The notes below the pieces were generated by a model that was given only the letters and a program-made list of their open reading frames with translations, was not told where the DNA came from and searched no databases. DNA of 64,000 bases, taken from NCBI RefSeq assembly GCF_900105685.1, contig NZ_LT629781.1, positions 1,550,001 through 1,614,000 of the forward strand, given 5' to 3'. Both the position numbers and the translations under genes were made by a program. This document shows positions 17,432 through 25,744 of this stretch, piece by piece (the first letter of the stretch is position 1; each line of letters begins with the position of its first letter). The stretch comes from Verrucomicrobium sp. GAS474. Lineage in GTDB: Bacteria > Verrucomicrobiota > Verrucomicrobiia > Methylacidiphilales > GAS474.

Positions 17432-18355
17432 CTACCCCGTGGCCATCAACAGCGGCAGCAATCGTGCCGCCGCCCGCTCGTTCATCACCCGGCCCTCTTC
17501 CCGTTCCTCCTCCGTCCGGGTCGGCAGGGCGGGATGATCGAGCCGCGCGAGGAATCGCTGCACCGGGCGCTCATACAACTCGCCTTCGCCCCTACCCGAC
17601 GTCGCGCCGCACAGGTCGCCGCCCGCGAGGCGTCCGGCCTGCCGCACCTGCGCCACGGCCCAGGCCACGTCGTCGAGGGTGAAGAGGCCGTTTTCCCAAT
17701 CGGTCTGGGCTTCCTGCGGGCGGAGGCAGTCGAGGTCGACGGTGATGTAGAAGCGGCGGCCCTGGCGGGCCTTGAGGAAGTCGAGGAAGGCCTTCCGCCA
17801 CGTCGCCCGCTCCAGCCACGGCCAGGCGTCGGGGGCGAGGGCGGGGAAGCGTTCCCGCCACGGGAAGAGCCGGAGCCGTCCCTTCCGGACGGCGCGGCGG
17901 TTCCCCAGCAGGCGGACGGGCCAGTTCAGCTCCATGTTGCCGCAGCCCCAGACGGCGGCCTCGGCGACGAGGGGGAGGTCGAGCGCCCGGTTGATCCATC
18001 CGCCGCAGGCCCAGCGCGGCGGCGTCCAAGCCCAGTCGGGATGGTTGTCGAAGGAGAGAAGGACGAGCGGCTCGGCCTCCGGGTGACGGGCGGCGGTCGA
18101 AATCCGCTGCAGCCAGACTGCGGCGAGGTGGTGGAAATCGCCCGATCCGTAGAGGATCGGGAGGCCCCGGTATTCGGGAAGACAGAGGGTCGGGAAGAGC
18201 TCGTCCCGGAGGGCGGCGAGGGACGAGGCGGGGGCGCAGAAGCGGAGGGCCGGGCCCCATTGCCGGAGGGGGATCGTCGGCAGGGCGGTGGAGCCGATCT
18301 CGGCGGCCAGGGGGCTCCAGGCCCCGTCGAGGTCGATGTGAAGGGCGACAGGCAC
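17432..18355 (-). CDS. Arginase/ureohydrolase-fold protein
   Basis: A 307-residue protein with the metal-binding motifs of the arginase-agmatinase-deacetylase fold: GSGDFHHL at 70-77, FDNHPD at 102-107 (a DxHxD triad) and TVDLDC at 205-210 (DxD). These match in order GGDHS, DAHAD and SxDxD of arginases, so a binuclear Mn centre is likely. The rest differs from true arginases and agmatinases, and the final residues are an Arg/Glu-rich tail. A C-N hydrolase on a guanidino or related substrate is possible, but the substrate is unknown. It starts 13 bases after the stop of the upstream beta-barrel gene, suggesting cotranscription. Confidence 0.75.
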   Translation of the reverse strand: MPVALHIDLDGAWSPLAAEIGSTALPTIPLRQWGPALRFCAPASSLAALRDELFPTLCLPEYRGLPILYGSGDFHHLAAVWLQRISTAARHPEAEPLVLLSFDNHPDWAWTPPRWACGGWINRALDLPLVAEAAVWGCGNMELNWPVRLLGNRRAVRKGRLRLFPWRERFPALAPDAWPWLERATWRKAFLDFLKARQGRRFYITVDLDCLRPQEAQTDWENGLFTLDDVAWAVAQVRQAGRLAGGDLCGATSGRGEGELYERPVQRFLARLDHPALPTRTEEEREEGRVMNERAAARLLPLLMATG

Positions 18356-18368
18356 GCCTGACCACCCC

Positions 18369-19505
18369 TTAAAAGTGGTACATCGTCGAGGCCCCGATGT
18401 AGTGGCGGCCCGTCTTGTCGACGCCGACGCGGGTTTCCTTGAAGGAATCGGCGTCGTAACCGTAGGTGAGGCCGACGCTGATGTTCTTGCTCAGCGCCTG
18501 CCCGAGGGTGAGGTCGCCGACGACGAAGGAGGGGCTGTTCCCCGACTGGCCGAAGCGGGCGTAGATCAGCTTCGGCCCGAAGTTCGCCTCGAGGGAGCCG
18601 CCGGGCCAGATGTTCTGGCTGCCGTGGAAGTGGGGGTAGAGATGGCCCTGGCTGCGGGTGCCGTCGGTCTCGCCGAGGTAGACGCGGTCCGGGTTGGCGA
18701 CGATCTCGCCCTCGATGACGATGCCGAGGTTGCCGCTGATCCACGGCTGCCAGAGCTGCTCTCCGAGGCCGCCGACGCCGTAGGTCGTCTCGTTGCTCGT
18801 CTTGAAGGCGGTGCTCCGGTCGTAGACGCCCGAGTCGCGCTCGCGGACGAAGGTGTAGACGCCGGTGTAGAAGCCGGAATCGCGGACCTCGGGCCGGGGG
18901 TCCATCCGGCGCAGGTCGACGTCGACGAGGAGGCGGCTCTCGGTCTCGAGGTAATCCTTCGGCTTGAAGGGGGCGCTGATGGCGTGGTCGTTCCCCTCGT
19001 GGAAATGGTTTTCGGTGAGCCGTTCCGAGAGCTCGATGCCGACCGCGTGCGTCGCCTGGTAGCGGGTGAAGACGTAGGGCCCGAGCGTCGTGATGTCGTA
19101 GCCGGGAACGAAGTTCGACGAGGCGGGGATGACGGGGTTCCCCTTGCTCCCGCGCTCCCGGATGCTGGCGATGTTGTAGTCGAGGCCGAGGCCCGCCGAC
19201 CAGGCCGAGCCTTCGATGTTCCGCAGGGAGAACTGGAGGCTCCGGCCGAAGTCGAACTCGATCGGCGTATTGAAGACCTCCCAGTCGAAGAGCTGCTTCG
19301 CGCCGAAGTAGAACATCGGCGTCGCGTTCGCGTCGATCTTCTGGAAGTTCTTCCCGGCATAGGCCCCGCCCATGACGCCGACCATCCCCTGGATCGGATA
19401 GTCCTTCTCGATCATCCGGCTGAGGGGATCGGGATTCTCGGCCAGCACGTCGCCCAGGGGGAGGAGCGGCGCGGCGAGGAGGAGGAGGGAGAGCCGCTTT
19501 TTCAT
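18369..19505 (-). CDS. Outer-membrane beta-barrel protein of unknown function
   Basis: A 378-residue exported protein. A signal peptide (MKKRLSLLLLAAPLLPLGDV) is followed by alternating polar and aromatic stretches typical of beta strands, and the chain ends in STMYHF, a C-terminal Phe suitable for BAM recognition. I recognise no specific porin or receptor family. The start ATG overlaps the stop of the upstream gene by four bases (ATGA), so translation is probably coupled with the DUF4136-like protein. An outer-membrane channel or structural role is likely; specificity cannot be inferred. Confidence 0.75.
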   Translation of the reverse strand: MKKRLSLLLLAAPLLPLGDVLAENPDPLSRMIEKDYPIQGMVGVMGGAYAGKNFQKIDANATPMFYFGAKQLFDWEVFNTPIEFDFGRSLQFSLRNIEGSAWSAGLGLDYNIASIRERGSKGNPVIPASSNFVPGYDITTLGPYVFTRYQATHAVGIELSERLTENHFHEGNDHAISAPFKPKDYLETESRLLVDVDLRRMDPRPEVRDSGFYTGVYTFVRERDSGVYDRSTAFKTSNETTYGVGGLGEQLWQPWISGNLGIVIEGEIVANPDRVYLGETDGTRSQGHLYPHFHGSQNIWPGGSLEANFGPKLIYARFGQSGNSPSFVVGDLTLGQALSKNISVGLTYGYDADSFKETRVGVDKTGRHYIGASTMYHF

Positions 19506-20041
19506 CGGGCGGAGGCGGGCATGAATTCGGCCGCGGCGGAGACGGGCGCGGCAGAGGACTCTGCGGTGGGCCCGGTGCGGAGGGGGATCTGTTTCCCGAG
19601 GAGGGGGACGATCCCGGCGAGAGTCGCCGGGGTGTAGGGGCCGTCGACCATCGCGCCGCCCGACCACTTCGTGAGGTCGAACATCCGGAGGCCCGTGCGG
19701 AATTTCACGAAGAGGCCGGTGACGGGATGGGCCGCATCGATCGGCGGGAAGGCCCCGTAGGAGAGCTGGAGCTGGCCCCCCTTCTCGACGTGGCGGTAGC
19801 CGTGGGCCGCCATCTCGGCGACGAAGGCGGCGCGGACCTGCGCCCAATCGGCGTCGCTCAGGCCGTTGTAGTCGGCCTCCCCTTCGAGGGGCTCGAAGGA
19901 GAAGGTCTCGTAGCGGGAGAGGGAAAAGCCGTGGGCGCAAAAGACATCGCGCGTTGTCCCGCCGATGACGGCGCGAGCGGGGGAAGGGGGGAGGGTCGCC
20001 AGGGTAAGCACGGCGAGGCTCAGACCGACGAGGCCCGACAT
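19502..20041 (-). CDS. Exported DUF4136-like protein
   Basis: A 179-residue protein with a signal peptide of about 24 residues (MSGLVGLSLAVLTLATLPPS, then PARA). The middle region, with RYETFSFEPL followed by WAQVRAAFVAEMAAHGYRHV and LQLSYGAF, resembles DUF4136, a family of small envelope proteins in which a 'y.tf.w' start and an 'aaleaeLaakGy' helix recur. There is no lipobox Cys, so it is periplasmic or secreted rather than a lipoprotein. The chosen ATG has a strong GGAAGGG site six bases upstream; a GTG 17 codons earlier is less convincing. It overlaps the beta-barrel gene by four bases. Confidence 0.7.
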   Translation of the reverse strand: MSGLVGLSLAVLTLATLPPSPARAVIGGTTRDVFCAHGFSLSRYETFSFEPLEGEADYNGLSDADWAQVRAAFVAEMAAHGYRHVEKGGQLQLSYGAFPPIDAAHPVTGLFVKFRTGLRMFDLTKWSGGAMVDGPYTPATLAGIVPLLGKQIPLRTGPTAESSAAPVSAAAEFMPASAR

Positions 20042-20179
20042 CTTTCCCTTCCGGCCCCTTGAAAACGGGTTCCATCCCGCAATCGTTTTCACGGGCGGGA
20101 GTTTTTCAGAAGGAGTTATAAAAACAAGTACAACTCGCTCAAGCGGACTGAAATGAGTGATTTTCCCGAGGGAGGCGGA

Positions 20180-20701
20180 CTACCCCTCGACGACGGCCTT
20201 CAACTGCGCGAGGCCTTTCTCGAACTGGTCGCCGCAGAGCTTGTCGCAGTTCAGGAAAAGGCCGACGACCTTCATGACGAAGGGGCTCGTCCCCGTCATC
20301 GTCCAGCGGACCTCGGTTCCCGCATTCGTGGGCTGGAAGGCGAACTCGGCGAGGTTCGTTCCCTTGAACGGCTTCTCGAAGTCGAGGCGGAAGGCGACCC
20401 GGGACGGAGCCTCGCTCGCGACGACGGTCATCCGGCCGACGCCCATCTTGTTGTTCCCCGACCACGCCATCGAGGCGCCGGTCCCGGCGGGGATCTCGTT
20501 GAAGACGACCTGGGCGTCGGGGTCGAGCTTCGCCCACGGGGACCACGGGTGCCAGCGGCGGAGTTCGTTCACCTCGGGGAAGATTTTCTCCGGGGGGGCG
20601 GCCATGACGAGGGAGCGGGTGACGCGGAATTCCGAGGGCCGCCGGGCGGCGACGGCGAGGACGATCGCGACGAAAAACAGGACGGCGGCGACGAAAATCA
20701 T
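20180..20701 (-). CDS. Membrane-anchored SRPBCC (polyketide cyclase-like) protein
   Basis: A 173-residue protein with one N-terminal transmembrane helix (MIFVAAVLFFVAIVLAVAA) followed by a START/SRPBCC domain: VTRSLVMAAPPEKIFPEVNE, HPWSPWAKLDP, TEVRWTMTG and a C-terminal helix ending QLKAVVEG. SRPBCC proteins hold hydrophobic ligands in a deep cavity; the ligand here is unknown. The start was set at the ATG just before the hydrophobic helix. It lies 61 bases downstream of a glycosyltransferase gene on the same strand. Confidence 0.85.
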   Translation of the reverse strand: MIFVAAVLFFVAIVLAVAARRPSEFRVTRSLVMAAPPEKIFPEVNELRRWHPWSPWAKLDPDAQVVFNEIPAGTGASMAWSGNNKMGVGRMTVVASEAPSRVAFRLDFEKPFKGTNLAEFAFQPTNAGTEVRWTMTGTSPFVMKVVGLFLNCDKLCGDQFEKGLAQLKAVVEG

Positions 20702-20762
20702 GGGAACAATTTCACCCTGTTCCGGTCCCGGGGTCGAGCCCGATTGCCGGGCCGGCCGCACG

Positions 20763-21818
20763 TCACCCGCCGAGCGGGCGATCGTAGGCCTCGACGTCGG
20801 CCTCCCGGAGCCGCTCCTCGGAGAGGGCGTAGAGATAGCGAGGGCCGTGCGGCAGGAGGCGGCGGTGGAGGTGGGGCGGGACGATGCGGAGGCTTTCCCA
20901 GGCGGCGGGCGCGTCGCAGCCGAAGAGGCCGGGGGGAGGCGTGCGGTGGGGGAAGTTCAGGCTGTCGAGGTGGTCGAAGGGGAGGCTCCGGAATTCGTTT
21001 TCGACGAGGGCGTAGAACTGGTCGGCCAGCGGTTGGGAACGGGTCGCGGCATGGAGGGCGCGGTTCTCTTCCTCGTAGGGGGGAAGCTGCATCGCCCGGG
21101 CCTGTTCCAGCCGCGCCATCGCGACCTCGCGGAGCGGGGCGGGGAGATGGAAGGGGGAGGGCTTGTTCCCGTAGCCCGCCCAGTGCCAGATGCGGATGCG
21201 GGCGTCGCCCTTGAAGGCCGCGTCGCCCTCGCGCCGCCACGGATGGAGGGACTCGTCGAGGTCGAGGTAGCCGATGTTGTGGTATTCCCCCTCCTCGCGG
21301 TCGGGGACGATGAGGTGGGGGAAGGCGTTCTGGAGGGCGAGGAGGCGGAGGGTGAATTGGTCGAAGAAATTCCCGACGAGGCGGGGGGCGCTGGAATAGA
21401 TCGTCATCGCCCAGATGAGCCAGAAATCGGGGTTCGACGAGGCGACGATGCCCGAGTTCACCGAGGGGAGGCCCGCGTTGCCGTAGTTGAAGCTCGCCTT
21501 GTCCCGGGTGAGGAGGACGGCCGGTTCCCCGGCGCGCGCTTCAAGGAGGCGCGGGATCGGGGCGAGGATCAGGACGTCGGCGTCGAAGTAGACGACGCGG
21601 TCGAAGCAGAGGCCGAGGAAGTGGCCGACGAGGGTCCGCAGCGCCGAGATCTCCCCCGTGTGGGCGGCCCGCGGCTGGCGGGCGAAGAAGGGCCAGAATG
21701 ATTCGTCGACGACGAAGAGGGGGATCTCGGGATGGGAGACCTTGAAGGTCGCCCGCAGGAGGCGGGCCTGGGTGACGGCCTCCTTGCCGTAGGCGATGGT
21801 GAAGGCGGCGACGTTCAC
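20763..21818 (-). CDS. GT-A fold glycosyltransferase (GT8-like)
   Basis: A 351-residue enzyme. The N-terminus (NVAAFTIAYGKEAVTQARLL) and the metal-binding motif in RVVYFDADVLILAPI near residues 75-89 are typical of GT8-like GT-A enzymes. SVNSGIVASSNPDFW and a late HWAGYGNKPSPF supply further donor and metal contacts (a His near the C-terminal core). It is cytoplasmic, with no signal or membrane helix. It lies 34 bases after the pyruvate dehydrogenase E2 gene on the same strand, which may be chance. Sugar donor and acceptor are unknown. Confidence 0.8.
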   Translation of the reverse strand: MNVAAFTIAYGKEAVTQARLLRATFKVSHPEIPLFVVDESFWPFFARQPRAAHTGEISALRTLVGHFLGLCFDRVVYFDADVLILAPIPRLLEARAGEPAVLLTRDKASFNYGNAGLPSVNSGIVASSNPDFWLIWAMTIYSSAPRLVGNFFDQFTLRLLALQNAFPHLIVPDREEGEYHNIGYLDLDESLHPWRREGDAAFKGDARIRIWHWAGYGNKPSPFHLPAPLREVAMARLEQARAMQLPPYEEENRALHAATRSQPLADQFYALVENEFRSLPFDHLDSLNFPHRTPPPGLFGCDAPAAWESLRIVPPHLHRRLLPHGPRYLYALSEERLREADVEAYDRPLGG

Positions 21819-21852
21819 TGGCGTTGGCCTCTTCCCCCGCCCGCCCTTTCCG

Positions 21853-23460
21853 CTAGATCAGCAGGAGGGAGGGGTTCTCGACGAGCGTGCGGAGTTCCTG
21901 GAGGAACTTCGCCCCGACGGCCCCGTCGACGACGCGGTGGTCGCACGAGAGGGTGAGGCTCTGGCGGCGTCCGACGACGATCTGGCCGTTCTTCACGACC
22001 GGCTTCTCGACGATGTTGCCGACGGCGAGGATCGCGGCCTGGGGCGGGTTGACGATCGCGGAGAAGCGGTCGATGCCGAACATGCCGAGGTTCGAGATGG
22101 TGAAGGTGCCGGTGGTGTACTCGGCGGGGGTCAGCTTCCCGTCCTTCGCCTTCACGGCGAGGCTCTTCGCCTCGTCGCTGATCGCCTTCAGGGTCTTGTC
22201 CTGCGCGTTGGCGATGACCGGGGTGATGAGGCCCTGCGGGATCGCGACGGCGAAGGCGAGCATGACGTTGGAATACTGGATGATCGAGTCGCCCGCGAAG
22301 GAGGCGTTGATCGCGGGGACGCGGCGGATCGCCTCGGCGGAGGCCTTCAGGATGAAGTCGTTCAGCGAGAGCTTGAAGGGCTTCGGAAGCTTCTCGAATC
22401 CGGCGTTGAGCGAGGTGCGGAGGTCAACGATCGGTCCGGCGTCGACTTCGATCTCGAGGTAGAAGTGGGGGATCGTCGTCTTGCTCTCCAGCAGGCGGCG
22501 GGCGATGGTCTGCCGCATGTTCGAGAGGGGGATCTTCTCCTCCTTGGCGATGGGGCCCGAGGGGAAGACGTCCCAGCCGCCGCTGCCGCCCTGGGGCGCG
22601 TTGACGACGTCGCGCTTCACGATGCGGCCGTCGGGGCCGGTGCCGGTGAGGCGGTTCAGGGTGACGCCGAGTTCGGCGGCGATCTTCTTGGCGAGGGGGG
22701 AGGCCTTCACGCGGCCCGTGGGGGCGTAGGCGGCGGCGGGCGCCGCGGCTGCCTTGGCCGCCGGAGCGGGCGACGCGGCGGGTGCGGGGGCGCTGGCGGC
22801 GGCAGGAGCCGCGGCCGTCGCCGGAGCCTTGGCGAGATGGGCGGCGTCGACCTTCTCGTCCTTCGTCGCGCCGATGAGGGCGATGCGGGTGTCGAGGGGG
22901 ACCTTGTCGCCGGGAGCGGCGATGATCTTCACGAGGAAGCCGGTGTGGAACGACTCGAGCGGCATCGTCGCCTTGTCGGTCTCGACCTCGGCGATCGCCT
23001 CGCCTTCCTTGACGGCGTCGCCTTCCTTCTTCAGCCACTTGGCGAGGGTCCCCTCGGTCATCGAGGGGGAGAGGAGGGGCATCGTCACTTCCTTCAGCGT
23101 GGCGGGGAGGGCGACGGCCTTGGCGGGAGCGGCTTCGGCTTTCGCTTCGGCCTTGGCTTCGACTTTGGGGGCATCGGCCTTGGCGGGGGCGGATGCGGGG
23201 GCGTCGGAGACTTTCTCGTCCTTCGCCTTGCCGATGTAGCCGATGATGCCGTTGACGGCGACCTTCGCGCCCGGTTCGGCGGTGATCTTCACGAGGAAGC
23301 CGGAATCGAAGGCTTCGAGCGGCATCGTCGCCTTGTCGGTCTCGACCTCGGCGATCGCCTCGCCCTCCTTGACGGCGTCGCCTTCCTTCTTCAGCCATTT
23401 GACCAGCGTGCCCTCGGTCATCGAGGGGCTCAGGGAGGGCATCGTCACTTCTTTAGCCAT
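21853..23460 (-). CDS. pdhC: Pyruvate dehydrogenase E2 component, dihydrolipoamide acetyltransferase
   Basis: A 535-residue E2 with two tandem lipoyl domains. The lipoylated lysines should be K43 and K163, each in TDKATMPLE. Pro/Ala/Lys-rich linkers follow each domain. The E3-binding domain at about 240-280 contains KASPLAKKIAAELGV, and the catalytic domain ends with the acyltransferase motif SCDHRVVDG. It transfers the acetyl group to CoA in the pyruvate dehydrogenase complex. E1 genes lie directly upstream; the E3 (lpd) gene is not in this window. The two lipoyl domains are unusually alike at DNA level. Confidence 0.96.
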   Translation of the reverse strand: MAKEVTMPSLSPSMTEGTLVKWLKKEGDAVKEGEAIAEVETDKATMPLEAFDSGFLVKITAEPGAKVAVNGIIGYIGKAKDEKVSDAPASAPAKADAPKVEAKAEAKAEAAPAKAVALPATLKEVTMPLLSPSMTEGTLAKWLKKEGDAVKEGEAIAEVETDKATMPLESFHTGFLVKIIAAPGDKVPLDTRIALIGATKDEKVDAAHLAKAPATAAAPAAASAPAPAASPAPAAKAAAAPAAAYAPTGRVKASPLAKKIAAELGVTLNRLTGTGPDGRIVKRDVVNAPQGGSGGWDVFPSGPIAKEEKIPLSNMRQTIARRLLESKTTIPHFYLEIEVDAGPIVDLRTSLNAGFEKLPKPFKLSLNDFILKASAEAIRRVPAINASFAGDSIIQYSNVMLAFAVAIPQGLITPVIANAQDKTLKAISDEAKSLAVKAKDGKLTPAEYTTGTFTISNLGMFGIDRFSAIVNPPQAAILAVGNIVEKPVVKNGQIVVGRRQSLTLSCDHRVVDGAVGAKFLQELRTLVENPSLLLI

Positions 23461-23537
23461 AAATCAAAAACAGGTGGAGGGATCGGAATCGGGGAACGGG
23501 GAACGGGCGGAAAGGGGGAAACCGGAGAGGGCTCCGG

Positions 23538-24518
23538 TTATTTCATGACGTCGCGGACGGCGGCGAGGACGCGGGCCTCGTTCGGCATCACCTCGGCTTC
23601 GAGGCGTCCGTTGTAGGGCTGCGGGACGTTGAGGCCGGTGACGCGGGTGATCGGGGCGTCGAGCTCGTCGAAGAGCTGGCGCTGGACGTCGTAGGTGACC
23701 TGGGCGCCCCAGCCGCAGAACGGCTTGTTCTCCTCGACGATGACGAGGCGGTGGGTCTTGGAGACCGAGTTCGCGATCAGCTCGAAGTCGTAGGGCTTGA
23801 TCGTGCGGAGGTCGATGACCTCGGCCTCGATGCCCTCTTTCGCCAGCGTCTCGGCGGCGGCGAGGGCGAGGTGGGTCGAGGCGCTGTTGGCGACGAGGGT
23901 GATGTCGCCGCCCGCGCGGCGGATCTTCCCCTTGCCGATGGGGACGAGGGTGTCGGTCTCGGCGTCGGGGACCTCGCCCTTGAAGCCGTAGAGCTTCTCG
24001 TTCTCGATGAAGCAGACGGGGTTGTTCGAGCGGATCGCGGCCTTCAGGAGGCCCTTCGCGTCGTCGGGGAAGGCGGGGGTGATGACGGTGAGCGCGGGGA
24101 CGCTGCCGTACCAGTTCTCCGGGGTGTGGGAGTGGGTGGCCCCGACCTGGAGGCCGCCGCCCGAGGAGCCGCGGAAGACGATGGGGACGGAGAACTGGCC
24201 GCCCGACATGTAGCGGATCTGCCCGGCGTTGTTCACGATCTGGTCGTAGGCGACGAGGGAGAAGCTCCACGTCATGTACTCGACGATGGGGCGGAGGCCG
24301 AGGGTGGCCGCGCCGATGGCGAGGCCGGTGAAGCCCGCCTCGCTGATCGGGGTGTCGATGATCCGCTTCGGGCCGAATTTCTTCAGGAGGCCCTGGCTGA
24401 CCTTGTAGGCGCCGTCGTATTCGGCGACTTCCTCGCCCATGAGGAGGACCCGCTCGTCGCGGGCCATTTCTTCGGCCATCGCCTGGTTGAGCGCCTCGCG
24501 CACAGTGATCGTTTGCAT
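23538..24518 (-). CDS. pdhB: Pyruvate dehydrogenase E1 component, beta subunit
   Basis: A 326-residue transketolase-like protein. It has the E1beta features REALNQAMAEEMARDERVLL, MGEEVAEYDGAYKVSQGL, DTPISEAGFTGLAIGAA and VIDLRTIKPYD. It forms a heterotetramer with the alpha subunit and contributes the pyrimidine side of thiamin diphosphate binding, including a conserved Glu in the MGEEVAEY segment. The gene lies 18 bases after the alpha gene and about 77 bases before E2, so the three form one operon read on the minus strand. Confidence 0.97.
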   Translation of the reverse strand: MQTITVREALNQAMAEEMARDERVLLMGEEVAEYDGAYKVSQGLLKKFGPKRIIDTPISEAGFTGLAIGAATLGLRPIVEYMTWSFSLVAYDQIVNNAGQIRYMSGGQFSVPIVFRGSSGGGLQVGATHSHTPENWYGSVPALTVITPAFPDDAKGLLKAAIRSNNPVCFIENEKLYGFKGEVPDAETDTLVPIGKGKIRRAGGDITLVANSASTHLALAAAETLAKEGIEAEVIDLRTIKPYDFELIANSVSKTHRLVIVEENKPFCGWGAQVTYDVQRQLFDELDAPITRVTGLNVPQPYNGRLEAEVMPNEARVLAAVRDVMK

Positions 24519-24536
24519 CGGAAGGAAGGGGAAGGC

Positions 24537-25601
24537 TTAGAAGTGATTGTAGTTCACCCGGGGGATCTCGGGGATCTGGTCCTCGGGGGCGAGGACGTCC
24601 TCGTAGAGGGTGTGGAGCTCGGGCTCCGGGCTCGCCTCGGCGAAGTCGTAGGAGGCCTGGACCTCGGCGCGGATCTTCTCGTCGAGGGCCTCGAACCACG
24701 CCTCGTCGGCGACCTTCTGCGCGATGAGCTTCGTTTTGTAGATGTGGATCGGGTCGTTCGCGAGGTGCTTCTCGAGCTCCTCCTTCGTCCGGTACTTGCC
24801 GGGGTCGGACATCGAGTGGCCGCGGTAGCGGTAGGTCTTGATCTCCATCAGGGTCGGCTGGCTCTCGGAGCGGGCGAGGGCGACGGCCTCGGCGGTCTTC
24901 GCGCGGACGTCGTCGATGTCCATGCCGTCCGCCGTGATCCCGGCCATGTCGTAGCCGTGGGCGCGGTTCACGAGGGGGAGGCCGGCCGAGGAACGGGCGA
25001 GGCTCGTCCCCATCGACCATTCGTTGTTCTCGATGATGTAGATGACGGGGAGCTTCCAGAGGGCGGCGAGGTTCAGCGCCTCGTGGAAGGGGCCCTGGTT
25101 CACCGCGCCGTCACCGAGGTAGCAGAGGGTGACGCCGCCGGTGCCCTGGTACTTCTGGGCGAAGGCGATGCCCGCGCCGAGGGGCGTCTGGCCGCCGACG
25201 ATGCCGTGGCCGCCGTAGAAGTTCTTTTCCTTCGAGAAGAAGTGCATCGAGCCGCCCTTGCCGCGGGAGCAGCCGGTGGCCTTGCCGAAGAGCTCGGCCA
25301 TGAGGGGGTTGATTTCCATGCCGCGCGCGATGGCGTGGCCGTGGTCGCGGTAGGCCGTGATGACGGCGTCGCGGGGTTCGAGGACCGAGATGGTGCCGAC
25401 GCCGACGGCCTCCTGGCCGATGTAGAGGTGGCAGAAGCCCTTGACCTTCGACTGGGTGAAGGCCTGGCCCGCCTTCTCCTCGAAGCGACGGATGAGGAGC
25501 ATCTGTCGGTAGAGATCGAGCTTCCCTTCAGGGGGGAGATCGAGCGATACGGGTTGCGCTACGGAGGGTGTTTTTACGCTTTTGGTTCCGGCGGCAGGCA
25601 T
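24537..25601 (-). CDS. pdhA: Pyruvate dehydrogenase E1 component, alpha subunit
   Basis: A 354-residue thiamin diphosphate enzyme subunit. The ThDP motif starts at LGDGAVNQGPFHEALNLAAL (GDG ... N) near residue 160, and the chain carries YRYRGHSMSDPGKYRT, whose Ser residues are phosphorylated in eukaryotic homologues. The N-terminal 25 residues are a short extension. It is the first gene of the pdh operon; the 143-base gap to the divergent aminotransferase gene should hold both promoters, though no clear consensus site stands out. Confidence 0.97.
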   Translation of the reverse strand: MPAAGTKSVKTPSVAQPVSLDLPPEGKLDLYRQMLLIRRFEEKAGQAFTQSKVKGFCHLYIGQEAVGVGTISVLEPRDAVITAYRDHGHAIARGMEINPLMAELFGKATGCSRGKGGSMHFFSKEKNFYGGHGIVGGQTPLGAGIAFAQKYQGTGGVTLCYLGDGAVNQGPFHEALNLAALWKLPVIYIIENNEWSMGTSLARSSAGLPLVNRAHGYDMAGITADGMDIDDVRAKTAEAVALARSESQPTLMEIKTYRYRGHSMSDPGKYRTKEELEKHLANDPIHIYKTKLIAQKVADEAWFEALDEKIRAEVQASYDFAEASPEPELHTLYEDVLAPEDQIPEIPRVNYNHF

Positions 25602-25744
25602 AACGGAGCGACTATGGGGAAGTACCTGGGGCTTTTCAAGTACCTCCCGATCTCGGGATCATTTTTTCAGAAATTTACCGTCTTTCCACGGGGCGGCCGG
25701 TCCGGCATCGTGGCTACCGTCCTTTTTTCGCCGTAGCCCATTCC

